From Nonomuraea guangzhouensis (GTDB taxonomy: Bacteria > Actinomycetota > Actinomycetes > Streptosporangiales > Streptosporangiaceae): DNA of 64,000 bases. The notes beneath the pieces are model-generated. The model was not told where the DNA came from and ran no database searches. It worked only from the letters and a program-made list of their open reading frames with translations. The DNA is taken from NCBI RefSeq assembly GCF_019396345.1, contig NZ_JAHKRM010000041.1:1-64000 (forward strand). Direction: 5' to 3'. Each line of letters begins with the position of its first letter. The first letter of the stretch is position 1. Below are positions 7,967 to 15,479 of the stretch, in pieces. The translations under genes and the position numbers were made by a program.

Positions 7967-9073
7967 TCAGTCCTCGCCTACGACGGTCAGGTCGTCGTCC
8001 AGCGCTGCGGCGATCGCGGCGGCGCGGGAATGATCGTCCAGTCGTCGCGTCAGGTAGGCACATCCGTGCCGGTGCTTGAGGGACCACCAGGCGGCCGAAC
8101 CGCCGATCCCACCCTTGGCGATCTTGCCGCGGTCTCGGACGAACCCCAGCGTCCAGGTGATCCTGGTGCCGAAGACCTCATCGAAGTCGGTGACCTGGGA
8201 AGCCAGGAGATCGGCGTGCAACTGCGGCCCGAGCAGCGCGCGTACGGGACCGTCTTCGCTGGTCAGCTCGGAGAAGAACCTGGCCATGGCGGTCGCGGTG
8301 GTGTGCAGGTTGACCGCGCCGAACACCGCCTGCCGCCACGATCGCGAGTTCGCCCGCTCGACGTCCAGGGTCCCGTCGGGGATCCGCAGCCATGGCGCCG
8401 CGTGCAACTGGCTGGGCCATTCCGGGTCGGCATACTCCAGGTCGGCGACGCGCTCCAGCGCATCATCCGGCACCCCGAACCAGGCGTCCAGCCCCAGCGC
8501 GGGCCGGACCCTCTCGTTGAACACCTCCCCCAGCGTGGTCCCGGCACCGGCGCGCAGGATGCCGTCCACGAGATGTCCGTAGGTCAGCGCATGCTCCCCA
8601 AGCGACGTCCCGGGGACGTACTCCGGCGCCGCCCGCGCCAGGCTTTCCCGCAGCCCGGCGTCGTCCAGCAGGTCCAGGCCCGCGGCTTCGGCCGGGAACC
8701 GCGGCTGCCCCGCCCGGTGCGTGAGCACCTGACGCAACGTGGTGCGCTCCTTACCGCCGACCCCGTACGCGGGCCAATACCGGGATATCGGCTCGTCCAG
8801 GGCCAGCGCGCCGTCGCGCACCACCACCAGGGCGGCGAGCGTCACGAACGACTTCGACAGAGAGTACGGCTGCACCAAGGTGTCGGCCCGCCAAGGGTGG
8901 TGCCGAGCGGCGTCGACCCATCCCCCGCTCAGCCGGACGACCTCGCGGCCGTCCCGCCAGACCGACACTCCGGCTCCTGTCTCCCGGCCGTCGCGCAACA
9001 AGTCCTGGAAGACCTCGCGCACCCTGTCGTACCCGTCCGAAACGAATCCTTCGACCGGCACCGCATCGCTCAC
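7967..9073 (-). CDS. Serine hydrolase of the beta-lactamase / esterase EstB class
   Basis: 368 residues with a class C beta-lactamase-like fold. The nucleophile motif is S71-L-S-K74 (in QPYSLSKSF). A YGH triad (HALTYGHLVDG) takes the place of YxN, and a GGIGGSAA loop takes the place of KTG, as in carboxylesterases and D-aminopeptidase-like hydrolases rather than true beta-lactamases. GTG at 9073 is preferred because GGGGGTG lies upstream and the protein then opens like its relatives. ATG at 9118 falls inside the promoter palindrome. No signal peptide is seen, so it is probably cytoplasmic. Substrate unknown. It converges with the multicopper oxidase and has a possible copper operator. Confidence 0.85.
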   Translation of the reverse strand: MSDAVPVEGFVSDGYDRVREVFQDLLRDGRETGAGVSVWRDGREVVRLSGGWVDAARHHPWRADTLVQPYSLSKSFVTLAALVVVRDGALALDEPISRYWPAYGVGGKERTTLRQVLTHRAGQPRFPAEAAGLDLLDDAGLRESLARAAPEYVPGTSLGEHALTYGHLVDGILRAGAGTTLGEVFNERVRPALGLDAWFGVPDDALERVADLEYADPEWPSQLHAAPWLRIPDGTLDVERANSRSWRQAVFGAVNLHTTATAMARFFSELTSEDGPVRALLGPQLHADLLASQVTDFDEVFGTRITWTLGFVRDRGKIAKGGIGGSAAWWSLKHRHGCAYLTRRLDDHSRAAAIAAALDDDLTVVGED

Positions 9074-9107
9074 TTCGCACACCCCCGCATGGACGACCTT
9101 TTTCTCG

Positions 9108-9136
9108 AATATACCCATGCAGGGTATATGGGACAA
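9108..9136 (-). promoter_or_regulatory. Promoter with perfect TACCC/GGGTA inverted repeat
   Basis: On the minus strand, -35 TTGTCC (9131-9136), a 17-bp spacer and -10 TATATT (9108-9113) form a good promoter 35 bp before the GTG at 9073. A perfect inverted repeat with 8-bp arms, ATATACCC (9109-9116) and GGGTATAT (9122-9129), separated by ATGCA, covers the spacer and the -10. TACCC-spacer-GGGTA is the general form of copper-repressor (CsoR/RicR-like) sites; the regulator is inferred. Confidence 0.6.
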
Positions 9137-9210
9137 CGGCTGGAGACCATGAGGTGGGACCTGCGGCGGCTGCTGGGGTTGCCAGCGTGGACACGTCGGG
9201 TCTCCGGCAA

Positions 9211-9987
9211 CTAGCTGTCTCTGTACACGAAGGCTTTCCAGGCGACGGAAGCCAACAGAGCCGCCCAGGTGGCCAACACGAGTAGCCCAGCGGCTGGGTG
9301 GAGCGCGGTGGCGGGGTCGACGGGCATCCGGAGAAGGCTCAGGGCCGCCTCGTGCGGGAGGAACTTCACCATGTGCGGCAGGGTGCTCTGAAACGACGGT
9401 GAGACGAGAACGGGCGTGAGGAAGAGCACAGCGAGAGGAGTGACGACCGTCTTCGCGATGACGGCGAAACCGTGGCCGATGAGGCCGAGCAGGAGATAAG
9501 TGGTCAGGAGAGCTAGGAAGCCGACCACGACATCGCCGGCTCGCAGCTCTCCGGCGCGAACCGCCGCAGCGTGCCGCAGGATGTAGCCAGGGAGGACGGC
9601 CGGTATCGACGCGATCAGGCTGAGCGCCGCGCTGACGATGAGTTTGGCGGCGAACAGTCGGTTGTGGTCGGGGACGGCGGCGAGGGTGACGCGCAGCTGG
9701 CCGCCGCGATACTCGCTGCCGGCCGCGAAGACCGTGATCGCGATGAACACGTAGACCGGTGCGAGCATGAGGGTGCCGAGCCGGGCGATCGGGATGGGAC
9801 CGTCATGACCGGCGATACGGACGACGTCCGTGGCCGCGATGACGCCGAGCAGGGTGTTGGCGCCGAACGCGATGATGAGAGCAATCCAGGTGGCGGGGAG
9901 AGTAGTGATCTTGATCCGCTCGGCGGCGAGCGTGTCGCTGAACCGGACGGTCGCCACCGGTAAGGGAGTGGACGTCGCGGTTCTCAT
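9211..9987 (-). CDS. ABC exporter permease (ABC-2 type), second subunit
   Basis: 258 residues, six predicted hydrophobic segments, with an AAGSEYRGGQLRVTLAAVPDHNRLFAAKL block after the second helix that is typical of ABC-2 permeases of bacitracin/lantibiotic-type exporters. ATG at 9987 has GAGGGA upstream and overlaps the stop of the preceding permease gene by ATGA. A reading from 10044 would add 19 residues antisense to no function and is rejected. It is the last gene of the HK-RR-ATPase-permease-permease series. Likely part of an efflux or self-protection transporter in the membrane; substrate unknown. Confidence 0.85.
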   Translation of the reverse strand: MRTATSTPLPVATVRFSDTLAAERIKITTLPATWIALIIAFGANTLLGVIAATDVVRIAGHDGPIPIARLGTLMLAPVYVFIAITVFAAGSEYRGGQLRVTLAAVPDHNRLFAAKLIVSAALSLIASIPAVLPGYILRHAAAVRAGELRAGDVVVGFLALLTTYLLLGLIGHGFAVIAKTVVTPLAVLFLTPVLVSPSFQSTLPHMVKFLPHEAALSLLRMPVDPATALHPAAGLLVLATWAALLASVAWKAFVYRDS

Positions 9988-10784
9988 CGCGCGTCCCTCT
10001 TGCTGAGCGTGATCGCCGCGCCGACGGCGGTTACAGCGGCCCATCCGATGAGGACGAGCAGGCCATGCTCCCGGCTGGCCGTGAGGTCGTTGATACCGGG
10101 ATCGAGCATGAGGTTCCTGGCCGCACTGAGCGGCAACAGCGCGTCCAGATCCGGGGCGGCCCCGGCCAGGGCCTGGCTCATCGTGATGGCGATCAGTGCC
10201 ACGGTGACGATGATGCCGGTCAGGGTGTTGCGCGCGACGGTGGTGATGGCGAACGCGGTAAGGCAGAACAAGACCGCGAAGGTGATGAACCGGCCGTGGC
10301 CGAGGAAGGCTTCACTGGTCAGGAGCAGGCCCGGATTCCAGGCTTTGACGGCGACGTACATGAACGCGGTGCTGATGCCCGCGATGAGGATCGCGACGAC
10401 AAGCACGTACAGTGCCGTGGCAAGGAGCTTCGCGGCCAACATGCGAACGGTGCGCGGCATGGCGAGCACGGTCAGGCCGAGCTGCTGTGAGCGGAACTCC
10501 TGCCCCGCGATCACTGCGGCGAGCACGGGCAGGAACAGGCCCATCTGCAGCGACCCTCCGGCCAGAAGGCCGAGGATCGCCTCCGTCGCCGGTTGGGGTT
10601 CCCCGATGAAGACCTCGATGGTGCCCGCGGGAGTGATGTCCGCCACCGCGTCGGCCAAGAGCTTGGCGGGTTGGAGCTGGACCAGCACATGAAGGGCGAG
10701 GATGATGCCGGTGACGATCCACACGCTGGGCAGGGTGAGGATCTTGGTCAGTTCCGATCGGGTCGCTGGCACCATCGCGTTCAC
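9984..10784 (-). CDS. ABC exporter permease (ABC-2 type), first subunit
   Basis: 266 residues with about six hydrophobic segments and an AGQEFRSQQLGLTVLAMPRTVRMLAAKLL block, the same conserved element as in the downstream permease, so the two probably arose by duplication. The GTG start overlaps the ATPase stop (GTGA at 10781-10784); an ATG at 10775 is an alternative. Tight overlaps at both ends show one translationally coupled transporter operon. Confidence 0.85.
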   Translation of the reverse strand: MNAMVPATRSELTKILTLPSVWIVTGIILALHVLVQLQPAKLLADAVADITPAGTIEVFIGEPQPATEAILGLLAGGSLQMGLFLPVLAAVIAGQEFRSQQLGLTVLAMPRTVRMLAAKLLATALYVLVVAILIAGISTAFMYVAVKAWNPGLLLTSEAFLGHGRFITFAVLFCLTAFAITTVARNTLTGIIVTVALIAITMSQALAGAAPDLDALLPLSAARNLMLDPGINDLTASREHGLLVLIGWAAVTAVGAAITLSKRDAR

Positions 10785-11494
10785 CACCGCGATCCCGTCC
10801 GGTCGCCGGTGAGGGCGAAGAACGCCGTCTCCAGCGAGGCATGGCCGGCCGTGATCTCGGCCAGCGCGCCCTGGGTCACGATACGACCGTGGTTGATGAT
10901 CACCACGTCATGGGCGGTATCAGCCATTTCCGTCATGAGATGACTCGACAACAGTACGGTGCGGCCACCGGCCGCATAGTCCCGGAGGAAGGTACGAACC
11001 CAGCGGATACCGTCCGGGTCCAGCCCGTTCACGGGTTCATCGAGGATGAGGATCTCCGGCTCACCGAGTAGCGCCCCGGCGAGCCCGAGTCGCTGCTTCA
11101 TGCCGAGTGAGTACTTCTTCACCCGCTGCTTCGCCGCATCCGTCAGGCCGACGAGATCAAGGACTTCCCGCACCCGCTTGCGGGGGATCCTGTTTGATTG
11201 GGCGATCCACGACAAGTGGTCGATTGCGCGACGCTCGGGCACCGGGCCCGCGCCGTCCAGCAATGCGCCGACCGTTCGCAGCGGGTCTGTCAGGTCTCGG
11301 TAGCGCCCTCCTTTGATCAGCGCTTGTCCGCTGGTGGCAGCGTCCAGGTCGAGCAGAATGCGCAGCGTGCTGGATTTGCCGGCGCCGTTCGGGCCGAGGA
11401 ACCCCGTGACCCGGCCGGGCTGGGCCGTGAACGTGACCTCATCGACTGCCTTCTTGCTCCGATAGTGCTTGCTGAGCCCGGTAACTTCGATCAC
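10781..11494 (-). CDS. ABC transporter ATP-binding subunit
   Basis: 237 residues, full-length ATPase. Walker A GPNGAGKS, signature YSLGMKQRLGLA, Walker B ILILDEPVNGLDPDG and the switch His in LLSSHLMTEM are all intact. It energises the two permeases encoded just downstream. The GTG at 11494 has AAGGTG 5 bp upstream. The domain is of the drug/lantibiotic exporter subfamily (LLGEPEILILDEPVNGLD). It begins 85 bp after the response-regulator stop; that interval has an imperfect GCTGGA/TCCAGC hairpin that could reduce read-through. Confidence 0.92.
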   Translation of the reverse strand: MIEVTGLSKHYRSKKAVDEVTFTAQPGRVTGFLGPNGAGKSSTLRILLDLDAATSGQALIKGGRYRDLTDPLRTVGALLDGAGPVPERRAIDHLSWIAQSNRIPRKRVREVLDLVGLTDAAKQRVKKYSLGMKQRLGLAGALLGEPEILILDEPVNGLDPDGIRWVRTFLRDYAAGGRTVLLSSHLMTEMADTAHDVVIINHGRIVTQGALAEITAGHASLETAFFALTGDRTGSRW

Positions 11495-11579
11495 TGGACA
11501 CCTTGAATCGTCGTGCTGGATGGTTTCGTCCAGCTTGCGGAGACGAGGTGTCGGGCCGCGTCCCCCGAACGTGGACTCC

Positions 11580-12239
11580 TCAGCGAGACTCGTGCAACAG
11601 TCCGGCCTCGTAGGCGAGCACGGCCAGGTGAGTGCGGTCGTTCACGTCGAGCTTGGCGAACATGCGCTTGAGATAGGTGCGCACCGTCTCCAGGCTCAGG
11701 AACAGCTCGTCGGCGATCTCCTGGTTCGAACACCCACGCGCGACCAAGCGGATCACCTGCACCTCTCTCGCAGAGAGCAACTCGTCCGCGAACGCGTGCC
11801 GATGCTTCGACCGCCTCGGCGTGAACTGGCGCATCAGCCTCGCGGTGACCTCCGGTGCGAGCATGGCATGGCCCGCGTGCACGGTACGGACCGCATGGAG
11901 CACCTCTGGCGGCGACGCATTCTTCAGCAGGAACCCCGACGCGCCCAGGGTCAAGGCCTCGTGAACATACTCGTCGAGATCGAATGTGGTCAGCATGATT
12001 ACCCGGGTGCCTTCCGCCTTGGCAAGGACCCGACGGGCCACGTCCAGCCCGCCACCGCCCGGCATCTGCACATCGAGTAGAGCCACGTCGGGTTCGAGCG
12101 CGAGGATCAGCCGCGATGCCTCCACGCCATCGGCCGCCTCCCCAGCGACGCGGAAACCCTCGGTGCGCTCGAACAGCTTCCGGTACACGGCACGGAACCG
12201 GCTGTCATCGTCCGCCAGAAACACACTGACAGACCTCAT
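11580..12239 (-). CDS. NarL/LuxR-type response regulator
   Basis: 219 residues. Receiver domain at 1-120 with acidic pocket D10-D11-D12, phospho-acceptor Asp56 (ALLDVQMPG), Thr and Lys switch residues (MLTTFD, LLKNAS). A LuxR helix-turn-helix follows at about 150-215 (LSAREVQVIRLVARGCSNQEIADELFLS). ATG at 12239 overlaps the kinase stop by ATGA. Together with the kinase it should control the adjacent ABC exporter. Confidence 0.93.
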   Translation of the reverse strand: MRSVSVFLADDDSRFRAVYRKLFERTEGFRVAGEAADGVEASRLILALEPDVALLDVQMPGGGGLDVARRVLAKAEGTRVIMLTTFDLDEYVHEALTLGASGFLLKNASPPEVLHAVRTVHAGHAMLAPEVTARLMRQFTPRRSKHRHAFADELLSAREVQVIRLVARGCSNQEIADELFLSLETVRTYLKRMFAKLDVNDRTHLAVLAYEAGLLHESR

Positions 12240-13387
12240 CTCGCGCCTCCCAGCGGCAGCCGTGCTTCGACCTCGAAGCCTCGATCCGGCAGGTTCCGCC
12301 AGGCCACGGTGCCACCGGCCAGATGCGCTCGCTCCCGCATCCCCCACAACCCGAACCCGGACACGCCGTCCTCCTTACCAGGGCCGTCGTCACGGACACG
12401 AACGACGAGCACATCACCGTCCGCATGGATCTCCACGGTGCAGGCAGCGCCCGGCGCGTGCCGTACCACGTTGCTCAGCGCCTCCTGAACGATCCGGAAC
12501 GCAACTGCTGCGGCAACCTCATCGATCTGCTCAGGCGCCGCGATCCGCGTGTCGATGCCCACTCCTGCGGCACGCGCGGCGGCGACGAGCTCCGGCAGTC
12601 GCGAGATGCCGGGGACGGGCGCTGCCGTGTCCGCTCGGCCGGGCTCCATGCCAGGGCCCGCCCGGAGCGAGCGGACAAGTGATTGGATGTCCTCCAACGC
12701 CGACCTCGCGTGATTCTCGATGTCGGCAAGCGTGTCACGGAGCTCCTGCTCGCTCGCGTCCGCAAGGCCCCGTGTCACCCCGGCCTCGGCGCTGATCACC
12801 CCAAGGGCGTGCCCCACCACATCATGCACGTCACGAGCAACATCAAGCTGCACACGAACAGCCTGCTCGACAGCCCGGGCGCGTTCGCTCTCCCGAACGG
12901 ACTCGACCTGCCTCCCCACGGTGACACCCAACAACCACGACCCGCTCAAGGCCGCAGCCGCGATCACCACACGCTGCCCCCACCCACCCAGGCTGTCTTC
13001 CGGGACACCCGTCACGGCCGCCAAGACGGCGACGGCACCGACAACAACGAGGACGAACACGCGAACCCGCGATGCGCGAGTCAGCGCCAGCGAATACAGA
13101 CACCAGGCCGTAGCGAGCATCGGATCCTGACATAGGCCCAGCAAGCTCGCCGCGACCGTCACGGCACCTGCTGTCGTCGCTGCCGCCACCGGCAGTCGCC
13201 GGTGCAGCAGCATCGCCGCCGCCACGACGGCAGCCAGCACCAGCCCCGCAACCGAGCGCCAGGTGCCGGCCACCTCGATGATCGAAGGAAGCCAGAACAC
13301 CCCGATGACCGCGAACGCCGCCGCCGCGTCCACGAACAGCCGCCGCAGACCTGGCATGACGCTGTCGCTGCTGGAACGGCACCCCAT
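12236..13387 (-). CDS. Sensor histidine kinase, HisKA_3 type
   Basis: 383 residues. The N-terminal half has about five or six membrane helices (residues about 15-165) with almost no extracellular loop, so it probably senses stress within the membrane or through the partner transporter. Then comes the dimerisation and phosphoacceptor helix RDVHDVVGHALG and a HATPase domain with N box (QEALSNVVRHA), DDGPGK and GFGLWGMRERA. ATG at 13387 is 7 bp after GGGG; GTG at 13393 is possible. Paired with the overlapping NarL-type regulator. Confidence 0.9.
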   Translation of the reverse strand: MGCRSSSDSVMPGLRRLFVDAAAAFAVIGVFWLPSIIEVAGTWRSVAGLVLAAVVAAAMLLHRRLPVAAATTAGAVTVAASLLGLCQDPMLATAWCLYSLALTRASRVRVFVLVVVGAVAVLAAVTGVPEDSLGGWGQRVVIAAAALSGSWLLGVTVGRQVESVRESERARAVEQAVRVQLDVARDVHDVVGHALGVISAEAGVTRGLADASEQELRDTLADIENHARSALEDIQSLVRSLRAGPGMEPGRADTAAPVPGISRLPELVAAARAAGVGIDTRIAAPEQIDEVAAAVAFRIVQEALSNVVRHAPGAACTVEIHADGDVLVVRVRDDGPGKEDGVSGFGLWGMRERAHLAGGTVAWRNLPDRGFEVEARLPLGGAR

Positions 13388-13445
13388 CAACACGCCCCAT
13401 TCACGACGGCCAGCACGTCAGTCCGCGTACTGAGCCGGCACCCGG

Positions 13446-13520
13446 TCACTCCTGCGCGCCAGCAAGCGTCTCATAAGCCGTGGACCTGCCGATCTTCAAT
13501 GTGCGGGCCGCCTCGGTCAC
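13446..13520 (-). pseudogene. Helix-turn-helix relic, resolvase/invertase type
   Basis: A 24-codon minus-strand reading (GTG at 13520 to TGA at 13446) encodes VTEAARTLKIGRSTAYETL, which matches the C-terminal helix-turn-helix of serine recombinases and invertases. A stop lies immediately upstream in frame, and the catalytic domain is absent. It overlaps the last codon of the RsbW-like gene. Best explained as the tail of a lost recombinase or insertion element. Confidence 0.45.
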
Positions 13521-14038
13521 GTCTCATGACATCCCATGTACGGAAGCCTTCCGGGTAGGCACGGGAGCCTGATCGACGTCCTCGCAAGCGTTACTTCGTC
13601 CACGCCTCGACTCCGGGAGGGGATGGGGAGTTCGAACCAGACAGCGCGCCCCAGCCATCGCCGCCTGACGCCCCATGTCGTGGCCAGGGCCGCCACGATG
13701 TGCAGGCCCCGGCCGCTGGTCTCGCTGGGGTCGTTGCGGAGGCGTGGCCTCGACCGCCATCCCTGGTCCATCACCTCGACGCGGACCCGTCGGTGGTCGA
13801 GCCACATGCGGACCCGGAACGATCCGTGTCGCCATCGGCCGGAGATCGTGTGCTTTATGGCATTGGCCGACAGCTCGGTGGCCAGGAGGCGCAGATCATC
13901 GAGGAGGTCTTCGTCTTCGGCGGTCTCGGGGCGTTCGACAACGAGCCATCTCGACGTATAAATCCGTACATCACTAATAATGTCCGGACGACCGGGAAAT
14001 CTCATCTCGCCGACCATTCGCATGCCAAGCGATGCCAT
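13517..14038 (-). CDS. RsbW-like anti-sigma/ATP-binding regulatory kinase
   Basis: 173 residues with a GHKL ATPase (HATPase_c_2) fold: N box LATELSANAIKHT, G1 box DQGWRSRP and G2 box GRGLHIVAALATTWGV. No sensor domain. Such stand-alone kinases accompany XRE(DUF5753) and DUF397 genes in actinomycetes, as here, where the XRE gene is divergent 220 bp away. ATG at 14038 is preceded by AAGGTGG; upstream residues from 14146 are A/T-richer and unsupported. A tail after the G2 box (SRSRGVDEVTLARTS) is poorly conserved. Partner protein unknown. Confidence 0.85.
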   Translation of the reverse strand: MASLGMRMVGEMRFPGRPDIISDVRIYTSRWLVVERPETAEDEDLLDDLRLLATELSANAIKHTISGRWRHGSFRVRMWLDHRRVRVEVMDQGWRSRPRLRNDPSETSGRGLHIVAALATTWGVRRRWLGRAVWFELPIPSRSRGVDEVTLARTSIRLPCLPGRLPYMGCHET

Positions 14039-14257
14039 TTTCACCACCTTTGTCCCATACATTCGCTTCCCTGTATATGCCAGCAAAGACCCCGCCAGCC
14101 TCTGCCATATGAACAGCGGTCTACTATCTGCCGCCAACCACTTCACAACACTGCTCGCAGCGAGCTACCTTGTGTGCGGGAAAAGTCCCAGAGCGGTCCC
14201 AGACTTTCACTGGCACTAAACCAGAAAGCTGGAATGGACCTGGCGCAGGGAGCAGTG

Positions 14258-15079
14258 ATGCCACCACTTAAAGAGCTGGACCCAACTGCCAGCCCAACAG
14301 CGCGTTTCGGCGCGGAACTACGCAAATTCCGACTCGCTGCAAATTTGACTCAGAGCCAGCTCGCCGATCGCATCGGCTACAGCAAAAGCCGCATCGGAAA
14401 CGTGGAGCGCGGCGACGAGAATCCCACACGTGAATTGATCGAGCTCTGCGAAAAGGCGCTCGGTCTGGAAGGTGAGTTGCTCGCCCACTGGCCGGCCATC
14501 AGCGGTAAAGGCATGCCTGACTGGTATCGGCAGTGGCCGCCGATCGAACGCAAGGCAGATCAGATCATCAGCGTCGCTCCACTGATCGTGCCCGGGCTGG
14601 CACAGACCGAGGAGTACGCTCGCGCGATCTTCTCCGGGGAGCCGGACGCGACGCCTCAACAAGTGGAGGAGGCGGTGCAGGCCCGCTTGGAACGGCAGGC
14701 CATCTTCGTCCGGTCCGAGCCGCCCAAGTACCTCGCCGTCGTGGACGAAGGCATCCTGTATCGTCCGATTGGAGATGGTTCTGTGACCCGTCGCCAACTG
14801 GAACATCTGATCGTCATGGCCGAGAACAACTGGTTCAGCGTCCAGCTCGTCCCCTACGAGGCCTCGTGTACGGCAGTGCTGGTGGGCCCGGTTGTCTTGG
14901 CGCAGGAGAACGGAGTGCCGATCGCCGCGTACGTCGAATCAGCCCTTCACGGTCGCGTCATCGACAGACCCGAAGAGATCAAGCGGCTCGTGGGCAGGCT
15001 CGAATGTGTGCGTAAGGCGGCGCTCCCCGAGTACCTCTCAATGCAGCGCATCAAGGGGAGAGTTGCAGCGTGGAGCTGA
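14258..15079 (+). CDS. XRE-family regulator with DUF5753 domain
   Basis: 273 residues. The N-terminal helix-turn-helix (FGAELRKFRLAANLTQSQLADRIGYSKSRIGNVERGDENPT) is followed by a DUF5753 ligand/effector domain from about residue 95 to the end (IVPGLAQTEEYARAI to ALPEYLSMQ). This is the WhiJ/BldB-locus type regulator of actinomycete development and antibiotic loci. ATG at 14258 is chosen because AGGGAG lies 5 bp before it; ATG at 14234 lacks this. The upstream region is relatively A/T-rich and contains AAAGTC (14182-14187) and GACTTT (14202-14207) inverted arms that may be an operator. It overlaps the next gene by 10 bp. Confidence 0.93.
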   Translation: MPPLKELDPTASPTARFGAELRKFRLAANLTQSQLADRIGYSKSRIGNVERGDENPTRELIELCEKALGLEGELLAHWPAISGKGMPDWYRQWPPIERKADQIISVAPLIVPGLAQTEEYARAIFSGEPDATPQQVEEAVQARLERQAIFVRSEPPKYLAVVDEGILYRPIGDGSVTRRQLEHLIVMAENNWFSVQLVPYEASCTAVLVGPVVLAQENGVPIAAYVESALHGRVIDRPEEIKRLVGRLECVRKAALPEYLSMQRIKGRVAAWS

Positions 15080-15288
15080 GCGAAGAAATCACGAGGGAGA
15101 TCACGGACCCGACGGGGTGGATCACCGCGTCAAGTGGCCAGGGCGGCGAGTGCCTGGAGGCCAAGCACCTGTCCGACGGCCGCGTCGCCCTGCGCGACAC
15201 GGAGCAGCCCGACACCCAGCCCTGGGTTCTCCGCCGGGCTGTCTGGGACAAGTTCATCACCGGCGCGAAGAACGGCCTGTTCGACTGA
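15070..15288 (+). CDS. DUF397 protein
   Basis: 72 residues starting with GTG inside the end of the XRE gene. The core WITASSGQGGECLEA...VALRDTEQPD is the DUF397 signature (serine stretch, GxxCVEVA-like block, VRDSK-like block). DUF397 proteins are the small partners of DUF5753 regulators and are thought to bind and antagonise them. Translational overlap supports that pairing. About 190 bp with no further gene follow before the P450. Confidence 0.92.
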   Translation: MELSEEITREITDPTGWITASSGQGGECLEAKHLSDGRVALRDTEQPDTQPWVLRRAVWDKFITGAKNGLFD

Positions 15289-15479
15289 TCACGCGGCCCC
15301 TGGCGATCCGCCCGGGGCCGTCGCATGTCTTGCCACGTTCGCGATTCACCGCCTGAGTACTTGCCGTCACCGCCGGTATACGTGATGCTTACTGACCTCT
15401 TGAGCTAATCGGCGGAAAGCTCCCAGAACACGTCAGATGTGGCGAAGGGAGCGGCAAACCAGAGAGGTAGTACGTCCCC

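Noticed and set aside
13700..15079. Longer reading of the XRE regulator beginning at 13700
   Set aside because: The added 186 codons are antisense to the RsbW-like gene and cross its promoter; AGGGAG at 14247-14252 sets the start at 14258.
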